A stretch of DNA of 64,000 bases, taken from Schistocerca nitens (taxonomy: Eukaryota; Arthropoda; Insecta; Orthoptera; Acrididae). Where the stretch lies: contig NC_064622.1 of NCBI RefSeq assembly GCF_023898315.1, forward strand, positions 357,473,234 through 357,537,233, written 5' to 3'. The notes under the pieces were generated by a model. It made no database searches, was not told the DNA's origin, and saw only the letters and a program-made list of their open reading frames with translations. Position numbers and translations under genes: made by a program. Shown here one piece after another: positions 11,269 through 20,697 of this stretch. Position 1 is the first letter of the stretch, and every line of letters starts with the position of its first letter.

Positions 11269-11465
11269 GTTAATGACAGTTTAGTGTTAAGTGATTTTCG
11301 TCATTAACTGCACTAGCAGAAGGCCACACCCAGGCATGTATGTAAGTAATCTTATCCATATATATATACTACTATATAAAAGTAAGTCTAGTTTAATGTT
11401 GTTATAGTTCATCATCCATTTAGTTTATATTTTGACACAATACTCCAATAAACATTCGGATGTGT

Positions 11466-11467
<2 letters not shown>

Positions 11468-11531
<64 letters not shown>
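11468..11531. repeat. (AT)n microsatellite
   Basis: About 64 bp of uninterrupted AT dinucleotides inside the degenerate tandem array. Confidence 0.97.
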
Positions 11532-11533
<2 letters not shown>

Positions 11534-12130
11534 AAATGTCAACAAAAATCCCTGGTTTACTTAAAATTTTTAATGATACTTTAATAAACATTCATAAGGA
11601 CATATGCTACATATTTTTAAAATATAAAAAGCAAAGCAGTAGTCAAAAATTTCCAAAGTGCTTTAGCAATTATTCTGAGATTTTTACACAACTCTCAAAT
11701 AAACGTTCAGTTGGACATAGGCTACATGTTTTCAATATATGTGGTATGTAAATGTGACATACTACATAAAGGGAAATGTAGTTAGAAAAATACTCAAAAC
11801 ATTCCCGATTGATCCACTTCAAATTTTTGAGCAATGATCTCATTAAGATTTGGACCAAAACTCATTATTTTTATATATATGGTCTGTAAATATCCACACA
11901 TTAAATGAAGGGGATAGATGTTAGGAAAAATCTCAAACACTATTTGACTAATTTACTTCAAATTTTTGCTCGGTATTCTGCTAAATATTTCGGAAGAGAT
12001 CGCTATATATTTTTTAAATCTATATTCTATATAAATATGCATGTAATACATACAGCACAAATCTCGAAAAATTCTTTACTGATTCACCTCAATTTTTATA
12101 TGATACTGCAATAAAACTTATATTTAGACA

Positions 12131-12425
12131 TACACGAAGTTAACCACTGTCAGGCATGGCCGGCACTTGTGTGGGTGACCATCCAGGCCGCCGTGCGCTG
12201 TTGCCATCTTTTAGGTTGCACTCAGCCTCCAGATGCCAATTGAGGAGCTGCTCGACTGAATAGTAGCGGCTCAGGCCAACGAAAACCATCCTAATGGGTG
12301 GGAGAGCAGTGTGCTGACCACACGCCCCTTCTATCCGCATCCACAGCTGAAGATGACACGGCGGCCGGATAGTACCGAACGGCCACTCGTCGCCGAAAGA
12401 CGGCGTGAGTTTAGTTTAGTTTAGT
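12131..12425 (+). mobile_element. 5S rRNA-derived SINE (SINE3-type)
   Basis: The first 80 bases resemble the 3' two-thirds of 5S rRNA: GAAGTTAA, then GGCATGGCCGGCACTTG and ACTTGTGTGGGTGACC, compared with ACTTGGATGGGTGACC of ordinary 5S, and then a GTGCGCTGTTGCC end. A unique body of about 200 bp follows and the element finishes in a TTTAG repeat tail (about 12409-12425). The 5' 30-40 bases of 5S are missing, so this copy is 5'-truncated. It has inserted into the ~130-bp tandem array. Confidence 0.7.
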
Positions 12426-13039
12426 ATGGCATATATTATAGGACAATGTTGTTGCAAAAATGTCGAAAATTTCTTGGTCGATTTACTTTAAATGTTTGCA
12501 CAACACTCTAATAAACATTCAGATGGACATAGGCTATATATTTACTAAACAACATTGTCCCGATGTACCATTAAAACCAACTGCCATAAAAAAATTGCAA
12601 TGCTGTGCTGTGAAAATATGTGGTTTAGTTTTCTTTCTGGCAGTCAGTTTTCACTATGTTACCAAGGCATTTAAACCATGAGACAAATTGTTTCTCCTAT
12701 ATACATATATTTCCTCATTATGTCTAATGTCAAATAAAATTTGCATTTGCAACAATGTGCTGTTTCGTTTTATTCTCACAGTCGATTTTGATAGGAAACA
12801 GGAAAGTTGTATGTGTATCTTATGGACTTATGATTAGAATAATACTACAGAGTCCGAATTGTCAAAACATTTATAATCCCACCCATTTGAACATTAAAAC
12901 CATGCATAGATCTAACACTTGGAGAGGTCTCTCTCATACTCTTTATTCAAATGATCCCAACAGATTTGCCCATTCATTTTAAGTGACGTTAATTCCAGAT
13001 CAAGGCTTCCTGTGTAACACCACTAATAAGGCTCAAAGT

Positions 13040-13500
13040 CAGAGAGTGGGGCAAAAAGGAGATGGAGAGGGAGGGGTGTGGAAATGAACATAGAGGAGGA
13101 GGAGAAGAAGGAGGAGGAGGAGATGGACAGAGAGAGAGGAAGGAAGGAGGATATGAACAGAGAGAAGGAGGAAAAGAATAATGACAGTAAGAGGGAGGAG
13201 GAGATGCACAGAGTAAAGGGGAATGAGGAGGAGACAGACAAAGAGAGAGGGGAGAGGAGATGGACAGAGAGAGAGAGAGAGGAAAGAGGAGAAGAATGAC
13301 AGGAAGAGGGAGGAGGAGATGCACAGAGAACAGGGGAAAGAGGAGGAGACGGACAGAGAGAGAGAGGGGGGGAGGGAGGAGGAGAAGAATGGCAGAAAGT
13401 GAGAGGAGGTGGTGATACATAAATGACAGGTGAAAGAGGAGATGGAAAAAGAAAGGGGGAGAGATGAGATGGACAAAAAGATGGAGGAGAGAGAGTTTAG
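13040..13500. repeat. Purine-rich (GGA/GAGA) minisatellite
   Basis: About 460 bp of almost pure purine on the plus strand (AGGAGGAG, GAGAGAGA and GGAGGAGATGCACAGAGA blocks, the last recurring at least twice). Long open frames in both strands here reflect the simple repeat and are not genes. Confidence 0.9.
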
Positions 13501-13641
13501 GACATATATCGTATTTCTGTACATATGCAGCTATTGCAAAGGATTTCTGGGTTCACAAATTGTTGCATGTTGTAATTTGTTTTACATAGTTTATAGGATT
13601 ACGTGGATTCTGTCTTGATCTCATGTCAATGCTGTATTGAC

Positions 13642-13642
<1 letters not shown>

Positions 13643-13694
<52 letters not shown>

Positions 13695-13718
13695 ATGTGC
13701 ATGTGCATTTGCATGTGC
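13643..13718. repeat. (TG)n microsatellite with CATGTG tail
   Basis: About 50 bp of TG dinucleotides followed by GCATGTGCATGTGCATTTGCATG. Confidence 0.97.
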
Positions 13719-14465
13719 ATGTACAAACGAGTGTCTAGATAGTGTACCTGTTAGAAACGAACACAGTAGAAATAATGATGTCATGTCACGTTAATGTCAT
13801 CAAAGGAAATTCTATAACAACTCCAGTTTTACTGATTTCCAACTGAAGATACAAGATAATACGTGTACAACAGAACTCCAGTTATCCAATTCCAACTATC
13901 CAGATCACCAATTATCCTGATGACTTTGAGGAAAGAGAAACTGATACTGTATGACTATAATTGTTGGTTTTATTCGATAGTTATTACAATGTACATTTCT
14001 TTATCATACTGCAATCAGTCCGCATAGAACCTATTAAAAGACAGAACAATGAATACATACACATATTGTTGTACATGCAATACATGAATTGTTGGATTTG
14101 TGATGCCTGTCATTGTGCAGCCTACATCAGTCTGTGTCATGATCTTAACGTATACACTATAATGCGTTTAAAATAAGTTGCGACTTCGACGTTTGGCTCA
14201 CAGGAGGAGACGTGGCGCTGTTGCCCAGGTAACACCAATGGCGAGTCGGCTCTCCCTAACACGCTGCCAGCAGTTCGGTTGGTAAAGCGCCTCTGTTGCC
14301 ACGCCGGGAATAAACAGTACCACGTGGTGTCGCCCTTCACATGCTTATGCGTTCGTTAGCTCTCTTTGTGATGTGTTATCTTTTGTCATTGAAGTGTTCT
14401 GTAGTGGTCAGGTGTTGCGAACGAATGTTTTTATGTTGGCGTTGGGTTGATAATAACAGTGCAGC

Positions 14466-16213
14466 ATGTCCAACTGTGAAAATCGCAGTAAAAGAGGTTA
14501 TGTAAGAACATATTCACTGGGTGCGAAGATAACGAGGTGTGAAAAGGGAATTCCAATCCGTGGCCAAGGTCTTGAATTTGCGTGCTCTGTGCACAATTAT
14601 TTTGAACTCGAGTGCAATAACGGCGGTCCGATTTTAGATGTTACAAGAGCTGTGGACAGAACAGCTGCTGAACTTAACATTCATCGATCTACAATGCTGA
14701 GAATTGTCAAGAAGAAGGAAAGAAAGGAAGATGCGATTGAAGAAGCAACATCTGTTTATTAGAAACTCCTGGCAAGAAAAATTGTTGTGACTCATGGGTA
14801 ACGAAGATCGGTACGTTCCAGCAGGATGCAATTCGAAGACATGTGTACCCTTATCAGTGCAAGGATTATCCTATTTCAAATAAATCTCTTCTCGGCTTCA
14901 AAGAAGCAAAGCTGTTCAGTGAGGGTAGGTCGTCACTTAGTAACTGTTTGGACGAGCTTGATTCATCATCGAGAGAAGTGACTTATTGACGTGGAGACGC
15001 CGATATCTGTGTGCAGTGAGGAGCGTTCGTTCGAAGGCATTGTGTGGGTGGACGAGACGTGGGTTAATTCGTGTCCCACGTTGACAAAGTGGTGGATGGA
15101 TCGCCCAACACAAGGAACGACGAAAGCACCGATAGGCAAGCGATAATCGTCCTCCACGCTGGCTCTGCTCGTAATTTAATTCCAAATTGTTTATTGCTGT
15201 TCCGTTCCAGGAAGCAAGGTGACTGTCAAGAGGAAATGAATGCCACAATTTTCATGAAGTGGTTTTCTGATGTTCTGCTACAGGATTTTCCTCCAAATAC
15301 GACAATTGTTATGGACAATGCGCCATACCACTCGTGTTGTGATAGATAAAGCTCCAACAATGCAGTGGAGGGAAGCTTTGTTCTGGGTGCAAATAAATGT
15401 TCCATTGTATAAAGCTGAACCTGGCATGAATAAGGCAGAGTTAATGAAACTTGTAGCACTTTACGAGCCAAAAACTCCACGCTATCAGGTCGATGAACTG
15501 GCTACCAATAAAGGACATAATGTAATCAGGCTTCCTCCATATCACGCTCACTTAAATCCTATTGAGGACATATGGCCGCAGGTGACAGGTAGTGTGGCAA
15601 AAAGAAGTTTATATGAAGAAGGTATCTGTTCTTTCGGATATGTCCGAAAGGACAGATACCTTCTTCATTATATATAGTTAAGGCTAACCGGCCATTTGGC
15701 CATCTTCTGTGCAGATGGACAAACAGTGCCCGAATTCGTACGGGAATAGGCAGTAAAGCCGCGAGTAATGAGTATAATGGGCAGGGGCATTATGAATAAA
15801 GTGCGGGACAGTAAGTTGCGAATGTGGGTCTCATGCGAGGTGTGACAGTCGCAGCCACACTATCCTCTATGTCCTCGGTGGCTCGGATGCATAGAGCGTC
15901 TACCATGTAGATCCCGGGTTTGAGCCCCGGTCGGGGCACATATTTTAAACTGTCCCCGTTGACTTATATCAACACCTGTATGCAGCTAAGGGTATTCATT
16001 TCATTTAAAAAGAAGTTTACGCTCAGTGAGCTTGAAACGGTGACAAAAGAAACCATTGCAAGTGTTAGCCCACAGGACTGGTCTCGAGTTGTCAGCCATA
16101 TGGAGAAGGTGGTTGAGGAGACCTGGATTCGTGAAGGACTGATTGAAGATATGATAATTTCAGTCAAGGCCAGTACCAGTTCCGAGGAAGAGTACAGTGA
16201 CGTTCTTCCCTAG
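14466..16213 (+). pseudogene. DD82E-type transposase (frameshifted)
   Basis: The start MSNCENRSKRGYVRTYSLG is open for 98 codons with a helix-turn-helix (DRTAAELNIHRSTMLRIVKKKE), then a stop at 14760. The DDE domain is readable in pieces: EGIVWVDETWVNS near 15040 (first Asp), TTIVMDNAPYHS near 15310 (second Asp) and LPPYHAHLNPIEDIWPQV near 15545 (Glu). I count about 82-83 residues between the second Asp and the Glu, far more than the 34 of Tc1. A 1-2 base lesion lies next to PYHS and others lie upstream. After the inserted SINE the frame resumes (KKKFTLSELETVTKE) and ends at 16213. The name Sailor for DD82E elements is from memory. Confidence 0.75.
15612..16006 (+). mobile_element. Composite SINE with hairpin head and tRNA-like segment
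   Basis: A 395-bp insertion flanked by a 13-bp duplication AAAAAGAAGTTTA (15599-15611 and 16007-16019), which points to target-primed retrotransposition. It opens with a near-perfect stem of about 25 bp per arm (GAAGAAGGTATCTGT ... ACAGATACCTTCTTC, 15616-15669). About 170 bp later comes a tRNA-like stretch (about 15868-15940) containing GGTGGCTCGGATGCATAG and the B-box-like GGTTTGAGCCCC. The tail is pyrimidine-rich. It splits the C-terminal end of the host transposase gene. Confidence 0.75.
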
Positions 16214-16559
16214 GGGTCGCTCCACTTAAACCATAACTGTGAGTATGTATAAAAGACCATTGATTTGACTGCTCTGTTCATTACTGTCGTTTGTTTACCG
16301 CCAAAGAATGTTTGCCTGGCCGCCACTAACGTTCGCGGCGTAAGGTAGGCGTGGCTTTTGTTGCCGGCCGCTGATGCGCTCGGCTGGGAACTATGCTTCC
16401 CCCTACTCGCCCTGAGCCGAACTGTCAAAAGTTGCAACTAATTTTAAACACACTACAATTTGTTACTATACGTTCCATCTTCCATGTCTTTCATTCTGTT
16501 TGGTGCATGTGTTTTAATTTATTGTGCAGCATAAGTCGTCAAAGAAAAAAAAACGCTTT

Positions 16560-17830
16560 GTCATATCGCTGACAGACAAAACAAAAGTTCTTGAACAATG
16601 AGTGGTAAACAGCTAGCTGAGATTTTTAGCATGGAAACACCGACAATTTCAGACATAAAAATGAAGATGAGAGCGTCAAGGAAAGGTATGAAAAACAGCA
16701 GAAAACAAGAGCTTAAGAAGGCTGTACTCAAGTGGTTTTTGCAGCAGCGAGCCTTGGGAAACCGCGTTCAGGGCGGAGTGCGGAAAAACAAAACTTTTAG
16801 CCGAGGAAATCGGCAGTTTGTCCTCATTTAATGCAAGTAATGGTTGGCTGTGGTCTTTCAAGGCAAGGTGTGGTATTCCTGAGTTCGCTTTAAGTAGTGC
16901 AAAACTATCAGCAGATGCAAAAGCAGCAGAAAATTTTATTGAAAAATTCAAAATTGATGCAAACTCTCGTGGCCATGAGCTTTCATGCAACACGGATGAG
17001 ACAGGCGTTATTTATAGGCTTTGCCTGAAACAACGTTAGCTGCAAAAAGGAAACTTAGTGTTACTATCCATCAGGTTAGTAAAATGTGAGTTACTGTGCT
17101 GATTGCTAATTCTAATTACGTCAGAATTATAAATATGACAGAATAACCCCTTGTGTTGATAGGAAAATTGAAAAATCCTTGAGCTTTCAAGAATGTTAAA
17201 AAGCTTCCCATATTTTACAATAATCTTCCAAAGGCCTGGATGACTACTACTTTGTTTTGTGAATGTTACAATTCACTTTCCATACCTAAAGTTAAAATAC
17301 CAGAGACTACAGGGAAAGAAGGCAATAAGGTGACGTTAATTCAGACAGCACACCCATCCACCTGCCCACCCACAGAAAGCCACCTTGTGGTAGAGTGTGG
17401 AATTTAGCGAGGACAAACACATTAGAAAGAGTTTCGCATAAATTGAAAGGGATTTCAATTACAGATGAGGTACAGAATGATGACGAAGAAAGAGGAAGAA
17501 AAAGAAGTAATGGAAGACGAAATATCACTTGAGGACATAAGAAAGCTGCTTTCGTTAATTCCTGGACGTTGCAACTGCAGTGTAGAGGATGTAGGTGAGT
17601 GACTTGCTTGTGGTTCTTTGGACTCTTGATTCCCAGTGATAGTGAAATCATTCAAAGTGTGAGAGAAAAGACTGATGGCTAGGAGGAAGAAATTGACACT
17701 GAAACAGATGCGGGACCGTCAGCTGGTGAGTCGTTCGCATGTCTTGACATTGTACATACTTTAATGGAATGGCAGGCTGAGGGTGACTATGCAGCTGCTT
17801 ACCGTGAAGCAAATGCGTGACTTTGTAGTG
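16560..17830 (+). pseudogene. Tigger/jerky-type transposase (CENP-B-like), decayed
   Basis: Pogo-family reading fragments appear in the right order. A CENP-B-type N-terminus is MSGKQLAEIFSMETPTISD (from 16598). The second helix-turn-helix is ALNWF-like (KKAVLKWFLQQRALGN), then NGWLWSFKARCGIPEFAL and KLSADAKAAENF. The first catalytic block reads SCNTDETGVIYRL (near 16990). A stretch near 17180-17240 corresponds to the KNVKKLP...AW segment, and the acidic tail GPSAGESFACLDIVHTLMEWQ lies near 17720-17780. The rest of the DDE domain is deleted or unreadable and stops are common. Confidence 0.75.
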
Positions 17831-18463
17831 TGAAAACAAATGGGGACGATCAAAACACCTAATTCTGATGGATATGTCGAAGAACTGACACTGCATGTAA
17901 GTACAGTTCTGGACAAAATCTAAACGACATTGTTTTGTAGTCATTAAATTAATATTGCAGTAGTGTGTATACACAAATTTAGCCTTCTTTTTTAAGCAGT
18001 TTTCATGATTTATCCAATTATCTGGATATTTGATTATCTGGATTAGGTCCAGTCCTGTCATCTGATTAACTGGAATTTTAATTCGTAGGAAATAGCACAC
18101 CACGATAGGTAACCCCCTCGATAAGCCACCACCACGTTACTAGATTTTTTGACATCGTAGCTAAATTCGGAGAGTTACCGATTTTCAACCAAATATACTT
18201 CGTATGTATAAGAATTAGTGCAGCACTAGAAAATGCGCACCTAGGGATAGAGCTGACCAGTATCTACGACCACCCAGCGAAAATCATGCCACCTGCTGTA
18301 CTAGACTCTCCCCCATAATGCTGACACATCTTTTTTAACTGTGAACACTGCTCCAACCCAGCAATGGCCACGAAAATTGCGTTATTATCGGTGTAATCCT
18401 TTTCGGCCTGGTTGATGATACAAACGACACTGGTGCTATATCAGTTCTGGCTGAGGGACCTCG

Positions 18464-18658
18464 GCCGGCCTGAGTGGCCGAGCGCTTCTAGGCGCTACAG
18501 TCTGGAACCGCGCGACCGCTACGGTCGCAGGTTCGAATCCTGCCTCGGGCATGGATGTGTGTGACGTCCTTAGGTTAGTTAGGTTTAAGTAGTTCTAAGT
18601 TCTTAGAAGTTAAGTCCCATAGTGCTCAGAGCCATTTGAACCATTTTTTTTTTTTTTT
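18464..18658 (+). mobile_element. tRNA-derived SINE, copy 2 (SINE-A)
   Basis: Same family as copy 1, with the B box GGTTCGAATCC intact and a poly-T terminus. The block GGGGACTGATGACCTCAGATG is deleted from the body. A 12-bp target duplication TGAGGGACCTCG flanks it (18452-18463 and 18659-18670). Confidence 0.95.
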
Positions 18659-18670
18659 TGAGGGACCTCG

Positions 18671-19890
18671 ATTACATGGCAAACAAATTCCAACATGTGG
18701 GTGCAAATATCAACTCACGTTCCTCCTTCATTCGTTGGATAATGCAGGTTGCACAACCAAATGAGATGTCAGTAGGGTAAGGAACCCGTCGAGTGGCCAT
18801 GACCAAATCCCAGGTTGCGAACGAGAGAGCTCCACACGTCTGCCAAACATTATGTCAGACCGTCTCCCCAGAGATGGTAGAGAAATCAGCAATATTTAAA
18901 CAATAAGTACATGTAACTGTCTCGGATGTGACAGACCTGGTGTCTGGTGCAAAAGGCACTGCTACGAAACCTGGCATTCAGGGAGAAAGTATTCCAGCAC
19001 AGCAAACCAGTTGTAACTTGGTGATGCCCACGTATTCACCAGTGGAGATATGTGGATGCCTTTACAGTTAAGCATTGCTAACAGTTCAAGTACCAAGCAG
19101 TCAACTCCCCTCTCACCCTCTGTGGATCAATCAGAATCAAGCTTTCAGAACTAGTGATCATGTGTGGCCGATGTTACTCTCGGTCAGCCAGAGATCGAAG
19201 GTGGAATGAAGACACACAGCATGGTATAAACTATTACATAATTATTAGAGAGTGTGTGATATTGAATTTTCTTCAAATGTGGGCAGGACCGGCGCAGCTG
19301 CTATATTCCCCACTCCTACACATGAACTGTACTGAGCATACTGGGTAAAATTCAGTGTCAAAATACAATCTTGCAAGCGCACTGACAGTTGATGAGAGGT
19401 CTGCCAGTGTTCCCAGGCAGAGTAGAAAGACATCTCACAATATTCGCGTGAAATGTCAGTATAAAACTCGTAGCTAAGGTGTGTATGTACCTGTCCCCAC
19501 ACAAATGAAGCTGAGCAGTGGTCACATTTGAGAAAAAAAAATTATTTCTACCTACCAAGTTTTCGACTCAAAGGTCATGACATCTCTGCCACTAGACGAC
19601 AAAATGTAATCAATAAGAGCTGCAGTGTTCATGTGTCAACTGCTGATAAACCTCCGAAAAAATATTGGGCGAGGTGCAGTGCACCTCTCTGCAGGAGCTA
19701 TCGACGCCCCATAGCAATAGGCTCTGAGGGTTACAGTTACCGACTCCAGTGCAGTCAACTCTGGGAATACTGACCGCCTGAGACCATCCAACACCTCTCT
19801 GTACACGCAAGTGCTAGCCCAGGGAAGTGCCACCATCTCATCAGCTCTAAGCAATGAAAGGAAACCATTATACACATCAGAGAACCCAGC
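18671..19890. other. No recognisable gene
   Basis: Mixed-composition sequence with only short scattered open frames. Together with 18100-18450 it appears non-coding and no repeat family was recognised. Confidence 0.4.
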
Positions 19891-19911
19891 TGTGTGTGTG
19901 GGTGTGTGTGT

Positions 19912-19959
<48 letters not shown>

Positions 19960-19980
19960 GAGAGAGAAAGAGAAAGAAAT
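19891..19980. repeat. (TG)n-(AG)n compound microsatellite
   Basis: TGTGTGTG with interruptions, running straight into GAGAGAGA with a few A substitutions. Confidence 0.95.
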
Positions 19981-20227
19981 AGTCTGCCAGCGTTAATGGT
20001 CACGAAATTATAGATAGTTAATCATAGATGTTTACTTAAAACACTATACTGGCATTAAGACTGTGTGATGGAACCATAACACATCCATGCATATGACGTT
20101 TCTGGCAGCCATATCTGCAGGTGCATAATGATGCATGTATCCCAGTCTTGGTTTTATCGGAAATAATGGGGCAGAGGAAATGATTTTAGTCGTCCCACAC
20201 AGTAGCTTTGAATTTCACCATTCGATT

Positions 20228-20292
20228 GTCTACAGAACAGCTGCCAGTATCTCTGTTCATGTAATTGATTTCCACGTTAAAACTATAGACAC
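20228..20292 (+). repeat. Degenerate direct repeat, unit 1
   Basis: GTCTACAGAACAGCTGCCAG, CAGTATC, ATGTAATTGATTTCCACG and ACTATAGA occur here in the same order and with similar spacing as in 22228-22315. The second unit has two small insertions. The two units lie on either side of the intact Tc1-like transposon; without it they would be about 580 bp apart. Confidence 0.55.
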
Positions 20293-20697
20293 ACAATGCA
20301 TAATCCTATAAACCTTTATAGGTCCTTACTGTCCTTCTTTTTAAGGAGAGTATCGCACTCTACCATTACGAAATAATCCATTAAAAATAGTTTTCCACAA
20401 CATGCACACATCAAGTTAAAAATGTTGCACTTATGTATTCTAATCTTAAGGGTCATAACTAAAAATGATGTCATGATAATGTGATCAACCACATATATGC
20501 TAATACCACATCCCATGGGACAATACTGCAGAACGACATGAGGAGTACTTCTACGAAAACTTTAACAGGAAATGGTGTAAATCTGCTCAACACGATTGCC
20601 TACTTTATGTATCAAGAAGGTATGATTTGTTCTTCGTCTTTGTCAGCAAGACAGTCAGACCCCATAGAGATGTATAGATGTTACTTCCATTTACATA

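Larger units (their letters stand above)
11430..12560. repeat. Degenerate tandem array, period about 130 bp
   Basis: A recurring core reading approximately TTACTTCAAATTTTTGCACAA followed by CTAATAAACATTCAGATGGACATAGGCTA recurs near 11560, 11665, 11812, 11944, 12076 and 12476 with heavy divergence. Spacing is about 105-135 bp. The last gap includes a ~295-bp SINE insertion. An (AT)n run lies in the first units. No coding potential. Confidence 0.7.
14162..16453 (+). mobile_element. DD82E-type Tc1/mariner relative (Sailor-like)
   Basis: Flanked by TA at 14160-14161 and 16454-16455. The inverted termini share GTTTAAAAT(A/T)AGTTGC about 4 bp in from each end. It encodes a broken transposase with a very long D-to-E spacing. 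It is inserted in the Tigger element and itself carries a 395-bp SINE-like insertion at 15612-16006. Confidence 0.8.
13871..18085 (+). mobile_element. Tigger/pogo-type DNA transposon (decayed, interrupted)
   Basis: The left end carries ACTCCAGTTATCCAATTCC and ACTATCCAGATCACC (from about 13871). Inverted counterparts lie at 18010-18085 (AATTATCTGGATA, GATTAACTGGAATTT). Between them lies a pogo/Tigger transposase relic (16560-17830). The element is split by a DD82E-type transposon at 14162-16453. Exact ends are uncertain by tens of bases. Confidence 0.75.

Noticed and set aside
11468-12560. CRISPR-like array
   Set aside because: The repeats are long, strongly diverged and without distinct spacers; this is a eukaryotic tandem repeat.
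12989-13524. Long Ser/Leu/Pro-rich or Glu/Arg-rich open frames
   Set aside because: They are produced by the purine-rich simple repeat and have no complex sequence.
15868-15940. tRNA gene in the DD82E element
   Set aside because: It lies inside a 395-bp insertion with its own target duplication and has no acceptor-stem partner upstream, so it is a SINE module.
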